A DNA stretch of 64,000 nucleotides. It comes from JAJPKK01 sp963800215 (GTDB taxonomy: Bacteria; Pseudomonadota; Alphaproteobacteria; Rhizobiales; Xanthobacteraceae). The position numbers and the translations under genes were made by a program. The stretch lies in NCBI GenBank assembly GCA_963800215.1, contig CAWCZY010000006.1, positions 372,001-436,000 of the forward strand, given 5' to 3'. Shown here one piece after another: positions 25,488 through 33,805 of this stretch. Below the pieces are notes generated by a model. It made no database searches. It was given only the letters and a program-made list of their open reading frames with translations, and was not told the DNA's origin. The first letter of the stretch is position 1. Each line of letters starts with the position of its first letter.

Positions 25488-26157
25488 GGGCGCGTTGGGC
25501 CGCCGAGGCGAACTGACGCCGCCACATCACGATGACCACCGCCGTGGTCGACACGAACAGGAACCAAGGGCCGGCGAACCAGCCGAGATAGCCGAGCGCG
25601 AAGAAGAAGGCGCGCTGGCCGCGATTGAAATGCCGGCCGGCCGATTCGAACAGCTTGGTGGTGCGCAGGACGTGGCGCTCGGCTTCGATGCTCGTGCGCT
25701 CGGTCGAAGGCGGCATCGCGCCGAGCAGGATCGCCACATAGTTGAACAGCCGGTACGCCCACGCGAACTTGAAGAAGGCGTAGACGAAAATCAGGATGAG
25801 GCCGGCGGCCTTGACCTCCCATTGCGCCGAGGTCGGCGGCTCGCCCACCGGCAGGTTCGATATCACCGAGTTGATCTCGTTGGTCGCGCGCAACATGGTC
25901 AAACCCCCGCCGATCGCGATCAACGAGGTCGAGGCGAAGAACGCGGTGCCGTTCTGCAGCGCCGCCATGATCTGGGCGTCGAACATGCGCAGCTCGCGGG
26001 TGAGCGCGCGGCGCATCCATATCTCGCGATAGCCGTGCATGCGCGCATTGAGCCCGCCGAGATGGCCCGGCCCCCATTCCACCGCGATGGCATAGCCGCC
26101 CCAGGCAAGCAGGAAGAAGGCGAGCGTGGCGATGTCGAGCGGGGGCAGGAAGTTCAT
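25444..26157 (-). CDS. DUF599-family membrane protein
   Basis: 237 aa from the ATG complementary to 26155-26157. It has four hydrophobic helices (DIATLAFFLLAWGGYAIAVE; TAFFASTSLIAIGGGLTML; AAGLILIFVYAFFKFAWAYR; LGYLGWFAGPWFLFVSTTAV) and the conserved WMRRALTRELRMFDAQIM segment between the first two. The function of the family is unknown. It is convergent with, and overlaps by 44 bp, the YdcF gene, and divergent from the rhodanese gene (127 bp). Confidence 0.85.
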   Translation of the reverse strand: MNFLPPLDIATLAFFLLAWGGYAIAVEWGPGHLGGLNARMHGYREIWMRRALTRELRMFDAQIMAALQNGTAFFASTSLIAIGGGLTMLRATNEINSVISNLPVGEPPTSAQWEVKAAGLILIFVYAFFKFAWAYRLFNYVAILLGAMPPSTERTSIEAERHVLRTTKLFESAGRHFNRGQRAFFFALGYLGWFAGPWFLFVSTTAVVIVMWRRQFASAAQRALIAEVPEAVPKSFP

Positions 26158-26284
26158 CGGCGAGGTCCGATTCGTCTGGAGGGTGATCCCGGAAAATCGC
26201 AGACATCGCGTCATGCAACAAGGACGTGATGGGCTTGACCGCGCCGGCGTCTCTGCCACCATTGCAGTGCAACAGGAGAGCCGG

Positions 26285-26695
26285 ATGGCGCAGAACATCA
26301 CCCTTCGCGTCGACGACATGGTGGCCGCGGCCGAACGCGAGATCGAAACCCTGCCGGCGGCCGATGCCGTCAAGCTGCACGGCAGCGCCGGCATCACCTT
26401 CGTCGACCTGCGCGACATCAGGGAGCTCGACCGCGAGGGCAGGGTGCCCGGCGCCTTCCATTGCCCGCGGGGCATGCTGGAATTCTGGCTCGATCCCGCC
26501 AGCAAATACCATAAGCCGGCGTTCGCCGCCGACGGCAAGTTCGTGTTCTTCTGCGCCGCCGGATCGCGCTCGGCGCTCGCGGCGCAGACGGCGCAACGGA
26601 TGGGCCTGCGGCCGGTCGCCCATATCGGCGGCGGCTTCGGCGCCTGGCGCAGCGCCGGCGGCCCGGTCGATACGAATACCAAGCAGAAAATCTAG
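26285..26695 (+). CDS. Rhodanese-domain sulfurtransferase
   Basis: 136 aa, a single rhodanese domain. FVDLRDIRELDREGRVPGAF is the first conserved block. The active-site loop is CAAGSRS with Cys90, a six-residue CX5R-type loop suited to sulfur transfer. GGGFGAWRSAGGP ends the domain. It is cytoplasmic (no signal). It starts 30 bp before the glutathione transferase gene on the same strand, so the two may be co-transcribed and serve thiol or cyanide detoxification, which is inference. Confidence 0.88.
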   Translation: MAQNITLRVDDMVAAAEREIETLPAADAVKLHGSAGITFVDLRDIRELDREGRVPGAFHCPRGMLEFWLDPASKYHKPAFAADGKFVFFCAAGSRSALAAQTAQRMGLRPVAHIGGGFGAWRSAGGPVDTNTKQKI

Positions 26696-26724
26696 CGCGC
26701 TCGAACTGGCAGGGAAACGCGCGG

Positions 26725-27372
26725 ATGGCGCTCAGGCTCATTCTCGGCAGCAAGAATTATTCGTCGTGGTCGTTGCGGCCCTGGCTCGCCATGAAGGTCG
26801 CGGGGATCGCATTCGAGGAGACGGTGCTGCCGATCTACATGCCCGGCGCCCGCGAAAAAATCCTCGAATATTCGCCGTCCGGAAAAGTTCCGGTGCTGAT
26901 CGACGGCGCCGTCCGGGTGTGGGAATTGCTCGCGATCATCGAATATGCGGCGGAGAGATTTCCCGCCGCCGGCCTGTGGCCGCAGCGCAGCGAGGCGCGC
27001 GCCCATGCCCGCGCCATCGCCAATGAAATGAATGGCGGCTTCCTGCCGCTGCGGCGCAATTGCCCGATGAACATGCGCCGCGCGCCCGGCCCCATCGACC
27101 TGCCGGCCGACGCGCTCGCCAGTGTCGCGCGCATCGACGAGATCTGGACCGACTGCCGCGCGCGCCACGGCGGCCCGTTCCTGTTCGGCGCCTTCGGCGC
27201 GGCCGATGCGATGTACGCCCCGGTGGTGTCGCGTTTTCACACCTATGGGGTCGCGGTCGGGCCGATCGCGCGCGCCTACATGGACGCGGTGATGAGCTTG
27301 CCCGCATGGGCGGCCTGGCGGGCGGCGGCGGTGGAAGAGACCTGGGTGCTGCCGGAATTCGAGATCGCGTGA
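26725..27372 (+). CDS. Glutathione S-transferase
   Basis: 215 aa. The thioredoxin-like N domain begins LILGSKNYSSWSLRPWLAMK, with Ser14/Ser15 candidates for thiolate activation. The glutathione-binding loop SGKVPVLIDG and an Ile-Glu-Tyr helix follow (LLAIIEYAAERFP, where Ser is more usual after Glu). The all-helical C domain contains GAFGAADAMYAPVVSRF. It conjugates glutathione to electrophiles. It lies 29 bp after the rhodanese gene. Confidence 0.88.
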   Translation: MALRLILGSKNYSSWSLRPWLAMKVAGIAFEETVLPIYMPGAREKILEYSPSGKVPVLIDGAVRVWELLAIIEYAAERFPAAGLWPQRSEARAHARAIANEMNGGFLPLRRNCPMNMRRAPGPIDLPADALASVARIDEIWTDCRARHGGPFLFGAFGAADAMYAPVVSRFHTYGVAVGPIARAYMDAVMSLPAWAAWRAAAVEETWVLPEFEIA

Positions 27373-27465
27373 GGGGCCTGTCCGACCCCGCAGTCGCAAG
27401 CTTGCCACAAAGCAACCGTAGGTTTTGCGAAGACCCGCCGGACTCTCGTCCCCCGCCAACGGAAT

Positions 27466-28113
27466 ATGACAATGCCGTCTCGTTTTGCAGCCGAGATCGC
27501 GACAACGGCCGCGCGCAGCGCGGTGATCGCGTTCCTCTCGATTCTTATGGCCGGTGACGCTGCCGTGGCTCAACAGCCGGCCAAGCCGAAAGCTCCGGCC
27601 GCCAATTCCGCACCGCCCGCCAAGCCGAATGTCGCAGACAACAGCAAATGCATCGGCTTGGTTTCAGCGATCGGCGACACGTTGTCCCTGCAGAAAATCG
27701 GAGTCACCGTCTTCGGCAACGAGCTCAACGCGGTTCCCATCAATTCCTGGCAGATCGATAATCTCGTCATCAGCAAGATCAGTGCCTTTCTGAGCAAGGC
27801 CTGGACGGTACGACGCATCAACTACCCGAAGGGAGCCTTTTCCTCGCTCGATGGGGAACATGCGATCTTTTACAATCCCGAAGACGACCTCCAAGGGATT
27901 GTGCGCCGGGTCACGTCATCGACGAGATGCGATCACCATGTCGTAGTCGTGAAGGGCTTCAGTGGATATGGTAACACCAATCAACGGCTCTACGGCCTTG
28001 GAATCCTAGAGGCTGGCGCTTCCATTTTTACCGCCGACTTCATCTACGCGCTCTACTGGATCAGAGTTTACGATGGCCAGACCTATGAGGTCATAGGTAA
28101 GCGCGGGCAATAA
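27466..28113 (+). CDS. Secreted protein, unknown function, probably frameshifted near its end
   Basis: 215 aa as read, with a signal peptide (ARSAVIAFLSILMAGDAAVA) and a Pro/Lys/Ala linker. The mature part has two cysteines (NSKCIGLVSAIGDTL and STRCDHHVVVVKGFSGYG). After YEVIG, a shift of one base near 28100 opens another frame, LLRLVVATPIGGPYLKVDHT through SLDVTMPLILRVD, to a stop at 28301. That frame has clear protein character and continues the sense of the first. The true protein is probably about 278 aa. No family is recognised. Confidence 0.6.
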   Translation: MTMPSRFAAEIATTAARSAVIAFLSILMAGDAAVAQQPAKPKAPAANSAPPAKPNVADNSKCIGLVSAIGDTLSLQKIGVTVFGNELNAVPINSWQIDNLVISKISAFLSKAWTVRRINYPKGAFSSLDGEHAIFYNPEDDLQGIVRRVTSSTRCDHHVVVVKGFSGYGNTNQRLYGLGILEAGASIFTADFIYALYWIRVYDGQTYEVIGKRGQ

Positions 28114-28335
28114 TCGAGCAGCCGAACCCTCTGCTTCGGCTCGTCGTCGCGACCCCCATCGGCGGGCCGTATCTCAAGGTCGACCACACATGGTGGCCGG
28201 AGTCCGATGCCGCAAAAAGCACGAGACTGAGGGAGGGCATTCGTTCTCTCGTGGAGAAAAGCCTCGATGTGACGATGCCGCTGATCCTGCGGGTGGATTA
28301 GCGTCGGGGTCCGTGCCCTGAAACGGAGGGCGCCC

Positions 28336-29112
28336 CTACGGCACCGGCGAGCGTCCGCCGTCGACATTGATGGCGGTGCCGGTGATGTAGGAGGCGGCGT
28401 CGGAAGCGAGGAAGCAGGCCATGTTGGCGAATTCCTGCGCGGTGCCGACGCGGCCGAGCGGGATGTCCTTGCCCATGTCGGCGAGAACGTCCTGCAGCGG
28501 CGCGCCCATCGCCTTCGCCCGGCGCACCCACTGGTCGCTCTCGATCAGGCCGACCAGCATCGCATTGACCAGGATTCCATGCGGTGCGCCTTCGCCGGCG
28601 AGGACCTTGGTCAGCGCCATGCCGGCGGCGCGCGTCACCGAGGTCGGCGCGCTGGCGGGCCGCGGCGCCTTGGCGCCGGTATTGAGCACGTTGATGATGC
28701 GCCCCCATTTCTGCTGCTTCATCTGCGGCCACGCCAAACGGGCCAGGCGGATGGCGGCGAACAGCTTGAGATCGATGTCCTCCTGCCACTGGGCATCGGT
28801 GACCTGCTCGAACGGCGCGGCATTCGACATGCCGGCATTGTTGACGAGGATGTCGATCTTTCCGAACGCCGCGGCGACCTCGGCATAGCCGCGCGTAATG
28901 TCGTCGGCGCGCGCGACATCGCAGACCACCGGCAGCACTTGCCGGCCCGGGCGTGCGCCGATCGCGGCCGCCGCCTCGTCGAGCGGGCCGCGCCGCCGCG
29001 CCATGATGGCGACATCGGCGCCGGCGTCCGCGAACTGGCTTGCGATCGCAAGACCGATGCCGAGGCTGCCGCCGGTCACCAGCGCTTTGCGGCCCGTGAG
29101 GGTGATCTGCAT
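28336..29112 (-). CDS. SDR-family oxidoreductase with altered catalytic motif
   Basis: 258 aa. The cofactor site TGGSLGIG (residues 13-20), NNAG (91-94), and the C-terminal GRVGTAQEFANMACFLASDA and ITGTAINVDGG are those of classical short-chain dehydrogenases (FabG-like). The YxxxK catalytic pair is replaced: where SAPYSVSRAA would be expected the protein has SAPTSVTRAAGMALTK, placing Thr157 and Arg161 at the Tyr and Lys positions, and the Ser is also missing (NVLNTG). A normal carbonyl-reductase mechanism is therefore unlikely. A related subgroup with the same change may exist in Bradyrhizobium. The gene is single, minus strand. Confidence 0.85.
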   Translation of the reverse strand: MQITLTGRKALVTGGSLGIGLAIASQFADAGADVAIMARRRGPLDEAAAAIGARPGRQVLPVVCDVARADDITRGYAEVAAAFGKIDILVNNAGMSNAAPFEQVTDAQWQEDIDLKLFAAIRLARLAWPQMKQQKWGRIINVLNTGAKAPRPASAPTSVTRAAGMALTKVLAGEGAPHGILVNAMLVGLIESDQWVRRAKAMGAPLQDVLADMGKDIPLGRVGTAQEFANMACFLASDAASYITGTAINVDGGRSPVP

Positions 29113-29462
29113 GCGTGGGCGCCCCTTCCATTGTCATGGCCAGGCTTGTCTCCCGGCCATCTCGATCATGCAACGCACTGGCGCAAAAGCAAGCGGCCGA
29201 CAATCTGTGCAAGACGCGTCATGGCGTTTGTCGCTCGGCGCAATGTGTGCAAATCTCAAAGCGACCAATGCTCGAGAGGCGACTTTCGGCGCAAATTGTT
29301 TGATTCATGGGGGCAAATCCATTGCGACCGCAAACATCCTACACAACGTGCCGCACGCAGGCGGCATGCGCCGGTGCAGAACTCCGGGAAAGCCGTTCTG
29401 CCCGGCGCGGCCGGGGACGGCTTCTGCCGCCGATCGACCGCGCAGGGGCGCGGCTTGCATTC
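29113..29462. other. 350-bp region between SDR and secreted-protein genes
   Basis: It is the shared upstream region of two divergent genes. The plus-strand frame remains open from 29307, so a longer N terminus of the next protein is possible, but the predicted peptide there is Arg/Ala-rich and unlike a real protein. No other feature was seen. Confidence 0.3.
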
Positions 29463-30344
29463 TTGACGCACGGCCTCCGGCTTCTCGTTTTGGCGGTCGC
29501 TTGTGTGCTCGCGAGCCCGCATCCGGTTTCGGCGGCGGCGGCGGATTGGACATTGATATGCCCCGTAGGAGGCTCGGGTGAGCCCCAATTTCAGGAGCGG
29601 AACGGAAGGCTGTTTCCCATCACCGATCCCGGGGAAAGAGCAATAGCCGACAAGGCGTGTAATCCCAACCTCCTCCAGGGGGTGGAAAATGTCGCCGTCA
29701 CCGTGACAAACAGCGGCACAAATACGATTTATGTCGCCTTCACGAACTACTCGACCCAGCAGCCTGGTCAGATTTCCTGGACGAATTGCACTGTAGTAAA
29801 TTACCAGGTAACAATCCCGCCGGGAAATATTACCTGTAACGCGTCAGTTCCCGCCATAGCCGGGATCACCCGCTTCTGTGCGTTCACGACTCCGGTGCCG
29901 ATGGGGCAGATGCCGAATTGTAACCTCGCACAGGCCCAAAATCAGACCATCGTCGAAACAAACTTTGGAACCGGAGCAAACGGGGTTTGCTATCCCACCA
30001 ATCTGAGCAGCTGCGTCTGGTACGATATCAGCGTGATTCCGCAGAATTGTACGGCTGCGGACTGGACTTCGAACTACTGTGCAAATACCGGTGGTGCTTC
30101 TTATAATCTCCCGGTTTCGATCGCCAGCACCGGCGAACCGACGTATACTTGTCAGGGTCCCCAGAGCCTCGCAATTTATGGAAACGCGAATTATCCGAGC
30201 AATTGCGGTGTCCCGACAGCAAGTTGTGTCGGCAACATTCCGACCTGTGACAATGCCTATTTTTGGCCGACCCCTTCGCCGCAGCCGAATTCCGAAGGCC
30301 AACCTGGACAGACTTTAGCGATAACCTTTTTGGCTGGACCTTAG
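29463..30344 (+). CDS. Secreted cysteine-rich protein, possibly thaumatin-like
   Basis: 293 aa if it starts at TTG 29463, which places a signal peptide right at the N terminus (THGLRLLVLAVACVLASPHP, cut near VSAAAADW). The mature protein is rich in Asn, Thr, Gly and Cys (at least 14 cysteines) and has few charged residues. Its layout recalls thaumatin-like proteins: an early beta strand VAVTVTNSGTNTIYVAFTN, later VWYDISVIPQNC, and an end CDNAYFWPTPS followed by GQTLAITFLAG, parallel to CPDAYSYP...TYRVVF. The base composition is less GC-rich than the neighbours, which may indicate transfer. The family call is tentative. Confidence 0.65.
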   Translation: MTHGLRLLVLAVACVLASPHPVSAAAADWTLICPVGGSGEPQFQERNGRLFPITDPGERAIADKACNPNLLQGVENVAVTVTNSGTNTIYVAFTNYSTQQPGQISWTNCTVVNYQVTIPPGNITCNASVPAIAGITRFCAFTTPVPMGQMPNCNLAQAQNQTIVETNFGTGANGVCYPTNLSSCVWYDISVIPQNCTAADWTSNYCANTGGASYNLPVSIASTGEPTYTCQGPQSLAIYGNANYPSNCGVPTASCVGNIPTCDNAYFWPTPSPQPNSEGQPGQTLAITFLAGP

Positions 30345-30392
30345 AACGATATCGCCACGCCACGCCCTGCCGCTGTTGCGCCCGAACTGCCG

Positions 30393-32084
30393 TCACGCCA
30401 CCGCCGTCGGCGCCAGCGCGTCGATGTCGGTCACGACGTCGATGACCGCCGGGCGGTCGGCGGCGAGCGCCTGGGCGAGCGCCGCGGGGAAGGCGCTGGC
30501 GTGCTCGACGCGGATGCCGAGCGCGCCCATGTCCTCGGCAAGCCGGGCGAAGTTCATCTTGTTGAAGGTCCACAGGGTGCGGCCGCCTTCGGTCTGGGTG
30601 CCTCCATAGACGCGGTCGAAGCCGCGCTTGCTCTGGTTGCCGCCGCCATTGTTGTTGACGACCGTGACCGCGTTGATCTTCCAGCGCACCGCGGTCTCGA
30701 CCTCGCCGATGTGATACCAGAATCCGGCATCGCCGGTGAACGTCACCACCGGCCGGTCCGGGCAGCCGCATTTGGCGCCGAGACCCGCCGGGAACGCCCA
30801 GCCGAGATGTCCGGCGCTGCGGATGTAGCTCTGGCGCGGGGTCCGCAGGTCGTACATGCCGCCCATCCACATGCCGGCATGGCCGGTGTCGACGACGACG
30901 ATGGCATCGTCGGGCACGTGCTGGGAAAGCTCGTGGCAGATGCGCTCCGGGCGGATCGGCACCGCATCGGAGGTGAGCGCGGCGCGGTACTTGTCCTGCC
31001 ATTCCGCGCAGATCTTGCCGACCTCGGCGATCCACGCCTTGCGCTTGCCGGCGCTGCCGCGGTCGGCGGCGGCGAGCATGCGCGTAAGCGTCACTTTGGC
31101 GTCGCCGTTAACGGCGGCGAGCAGGGGATAATTGCGCCCCAGCGCTTCCGGATCGATGTCGATCTGGATCGCCGGAGTGCCGATCGGCGGCACCGCCCAG
31201 AAATGGGTGGTCATGCCGCCGCTCTCGCTGCCGATGAAGCAGACGAGATCGGCGCGGTTGACAACGCGGTTGGCGCTCTCGCGCGAATAGGAGCCGACCA
31301 CGCCGACCGACAGCGGATGACTGCCGGGAATGGTGTCCTTCCCGTTGAGGGAGGTCGCGACCGGAATCTGCAACGCCTCGGCGAGCGCGACCACGTCGGC
31401 CTGGGCGCCCGAGGCCCGCACGCCCCCGCCGGCGACGATCACCGGGCGCTCGGCGGCCTGGAGATGCGCGAGCGCCGCCAGCACGCTCGCCTGGTCGGGT
31501 TCGGGTCGGAACGGCGGCACGTGGGAGAATTGCGGTTCGCACAAAGGCTCCATCTCGGCCTCTTCGGCGTCGACCTGGCCTTCATTGCCGCGGAACTGGA
31601 GATGCACCGGGCCCGGCGTGCCGGACACCGCCGAGCGGAACGCTTGGCGCACCATGTCGGGAAACCGCGATACGTCGTCGACGGTGGCGTTGAACTTGGT
31701 CACCGGCTCGAACGCCGGCATGTCGTCGACCTCCTGATAGACCTTGCGGAATTTGGTGCGCGGCTCGCGCCCGCCGGTCATGGCGATCACCGGGGAATGG
31801 GCGAGCCAGGCATCACGCAGCCCGGCGGCGAGATTGAGCGCGCCGATCACCTGGGCCATGCAGACGCCAGGCCTGCCGGAGGCGCGGGCATAGCCGTCGG
31901 CCATGTAGGCGGCGGATTTCTCACCGTGGACGTGCAGGCGCTTGATGTCGGAGCGGCGCTCCATCTCGACGAAGCTGCGGCGCAGCACGGCCGGCACGTG
32001 GAAGACATGGGTGACGCCGTAGCCCTTGAGCATGTCGGCCATGCATTCGGCGCCGAGCATCTTCTTGCGATTATGTCCAAGCAT
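30393..32084 (-). CDS. Thiamine-diphosphate-dependent enzyme, acetolactate-synthase-like
   Basis: 563 aa. The N-terminal pyrimidine-binding domain has the catalytic Glu55 in HVHGEKSAAYMADGYAR. The central domain has RPVIVAGGGVRASGAQ. The C-terminal domain has the diphosphate/Mg site VTFTGDAGFWYHIGEVETAV ending in VVNNNGG. This is the family of acetolactate synthase, benzoylformate decarboxylase and sulfopyruvate decarboxylase. The substrate is undetermined. There is no FAD-specific or regulatory subunit nearby, so catabolic use is more likely than valine biosynthesis. A 96-aa membrane protein gene precedes it by 72 bp on the same strand. Confidence 0.88.
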   Translation of the reverse strand: MLGHNRKKMLGAECMADMLKGYGVTHVFHVPAVLRRSFVEMERRSDIKRLHVHGEKSAAYMADGYARASGRPGVCMAQVIGALNLAAGLRDAWLAHSPVIAMTGGREPRTKFRKVYQEVDDMPAFEPVTKFNATVDDVSRFPDMVRQAFRSAVSGTPGPVHLQFRGNEGQVDAEEAEMEPLCEPQFSHVPPFRPEPDQASVLAALAHLQAAERPVIVAGGGVRASGAQADVVALAEALQIPVATSLNGKDTIPGSHPLSVGVVGSYSRESANRVVNRADLVCFIGSESGGMTTHFWAVPPIGTPAIQIDIDPEALGRNYPLLAAVNGDAKVTLTRMLAAADRGSAGKRKAWIAEVGKICAEWQDKYRAALTSDAVPIRPERICHELSQHVPDDAIVVVDTGHAGMWMGGMYDLRTPRQSYIRSAGHLGWAFPAGLGAKCGCPDRPVVTFTGDAGFWYHIGEVETAVRWKINAVTVVNNNGGGNQSKRGFDRVYGGTQTEGGRTLWTFNKMNFARLAEDMGALGIRVEHASAFPAALAQALAADRPAVIDVVTDIDALAPTAVA

Positions 32085-32156
32085 GATCGATCCTTTGGCA
32101 AACCAGGGCTTCGTCGGGGAGGGCGCGTCGGGCGCGGGGCGGATCAGGGCGGCGGA

Positions 32157-32447
32157 TCAGGGCGGGTCGTGTCGTACCACACTCTGCTGGCGATGCATCA
32201 GGGTGACCGAGGCGAAGGCGCCGACCCAGGAGCCAATGGCCGCGAACGCGACATAGACCGGATTCGCCGTGTAGCTGATCACCGCGAAGGCGGACAGCAG
32301 GTACCATGTCGCACTCCAGTTCGCCGCCCGAAACCGGTGGCGGCCGACCACCGCCGCGGTGAAGAACACATAGGCCGCGTCGGTAACGGCGGTCGAGGCG
32401 AGGACCCCGATCGCAATGAGCGGATTGATCGTGAGGTCGAAGTGCAT
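32157..32447 (-). CDS. Small integral membrane protein upstream of the TPP enzyme
   Basis: 96 aa from the ATG complementary to 32445-32447. It has three hydrophobic segments: PLIAIGVLASTAVTDAAYVF, ATWYLLSAFAVISYTANPVY and VAFAAIGSWVGAFASVTLMH. Charges are few and lie at the loops (GRHRFRAANW). No family name is known to me. It probably forms a two-gene unit with the TPP-dependent enzyme and may help take up or signal its substrate, which is speculative. Confidence 0.7.
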   Translation of the reverse strand: MHFDLTINPLIAIGVLASTAVTDAAYVFFTAAVVGRHRFRAANWSATWYLLSAFAVISYTANPVYVAFAAIGSWVGAFASVTLMHRQQSVVRHDPP

Positions 32448-32467
32448 GGGGGCTCCAGAGGGTTCTT

Positions 32468-32570
32468 CCCTCTCCCGCTTGCGGGGGAGGGTCAGGGAGG
32501 GGGCAATTCTACGGCACGGACTCGCCTTGAGAGCCCCCTCCCCAACCCTCCCCCGCAAGCGGGAGAGGGA
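32468..32570. repeat. Palindromic repeat, family A (CCCTC..CGCTTGCGGGGGAGGG)
   Basis: Two hairpin units, CCCTCTCCCGCTTGCGGGGG.. and ..CCCCCGCAAGCGGGAGAGGG, in inverted orientation around about 50 bp. Further copies are at 34792, 37251, 45213 (one unit) and 62680. These are dispersed intergenic elements. Read as RNA each unit folds into a GC hairpin and could end transcription. Confidence 0.8.
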
Positions 32571-32623
32571 GCAAAAACGGTTCGATCACGCCTTAGTGGT
32601 TCGTGATCCCTGATCACTGCTCT

Positions 32624-33595
32624 TCATTTGATCGCCAGCGGATTGACGGGTGAGCCGACCGCGCCGGTGATCGGGATCGCAGGGGCGACGAACATGAATT
32701 CGTACGTCCTGTCCTCGCGGCAATCCGCGGCGAGCTCGGCGACCTGGAAGATCTCGCCCATGGTGATTCCCATGATCGGGATCGTGATCCAGTGCCAGGG
32801 CTGGTTGATGCCGGCTTCGGACTCGTTGGGGCGCACCTCGCAGCCCCAGGTGTCGCTCGCGATCGCCGCGATCTCGGTCTTGTGGATCCATTCCAGCGTC
32901 TCGAACGAAAAACCGGGCGCGTCGCCGCCGGGATAGCCGTCCCAGCTTCCGACCCGCAGGCAGCGCTCCATCTGTCCGGTGCGCACGATGACGAAGTCGC
33001 CGCGCTTGACGGTGACGCCCTGGGCCTTGGCGGTCGTTTCCAGGTCCTGCGAGGTGATGGCATAGCCGTCTTCCAGTTCCTCTTTGCCCATGGCGCGGGG
33101 CACGTCGAGGAAGACGCCGCGGCCGACCATCTTGTTCTTGGTCTTCTCGATCCCGCATTTCTGCGCGCCGGCACTCGTCACTTCGCGGCAATCATAGCCG
33201 TTCCACATGTAGTCCTCGTAGAAGATGTGCCCCAGCCCGTCCCATTGGGTGCCGGACTGCAGCGGCATCACCACGATATCGTCGGAGGCGCGGATGCCGC
33301 GCTTGTCGAGCACGCCGGAATAGGCGTCGGTGCCGGTGCGCAGCATCAGGTGCAGCGGGTTGATGCGGCCCATGGGCGGGTATTTGGTCTTGCCGCCCTG
33401 GGGGCCGAACTGGTCGAAATTGAGCGCCAGCGAGATCACCTTGCCCTTCTTGACGAGGCCGGCGGCGGCGATGATGTCCTCGGGAGTGGTGTAGTTCAGC
33501 GTGCCGATTTCGTCATCTGGGCCCCATTTGCCCCAGTTCTTGTACTTCTCCGCGGCGTCGCGAAGGTCCTGTCGCGTGAATTTGCGTGAAGACAT
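32624..33595 (-). CDS. Cyclase-family metal-dependent hydrolase (kynurenine-formamidase-like)
   Basis: 323 aa from the ATG complementary to 33593-33595. It starts with a polar helix (TRQDLRDAAEKYKNWGKWGP), then DEIGTLNYTTPEDI. The metal motif region reads LQSGTQWDGLGHIFYEDYMW, a variant of the HxGTHxDxxxH of the PF04199 cyclase/formamidase family in which the first His positions differ (SGTQWD..H). KRGDFVIVRTGQ, PGFSFETLEWIH and SDTWGCEVRPNE are further family blocks. These enzymes open amide or lactone bonds. It is convergent with none and divergent from the Bug receptor at 33806. Confidence 0.85.
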   Translation of the reverse strand: MSSRKFTRQDLRDAAEKYKNWGKWGPDDEIGTLNYTTPEDIIAAAGLVKKGKVISLALNFDQFGPQGGKTKYPPMGRINPLHLMLRTGTDAYSGVLDKRGIRASDDIVVMPLQSGTQWDGLGHIFYEDYMWNGYDCREVTSAGAQKCGIEKTKNKMVGRGVFLDVPRAMGKEELEDGYAITSQDLETTAKAQGVTVKRGDFVIVRTGQMERCLRVGSWDGYPGGDAPGFSFETLEWIHKTEIAAIASDTWGCEVRPNESEAGINQPWHWITIPIMGITMGEIFQVAELAADCREDRTYEFMFVAPAIPITGAVGSPVNPLAIK

Positions 33596-33805
33596 GGGGG
33601 CGTCCTTCTTCGGATGGATGAGTAGGGGCAGGCGTCGCCGCTCGCGCCCTCCTATAGCGCCTGATCGTTGATGCGTCAGCCCCGCCGCCGACACCCCGCC
33701 GCCGGCCGCGTTGCGACGGAACGCCTTGTATCGACCGGCCCGCCGCGGTGGTACCATCGCCGCCAAACCGGCGTGACAGACCGGAAATAACAGAGGGAGG
33801 AAGCG

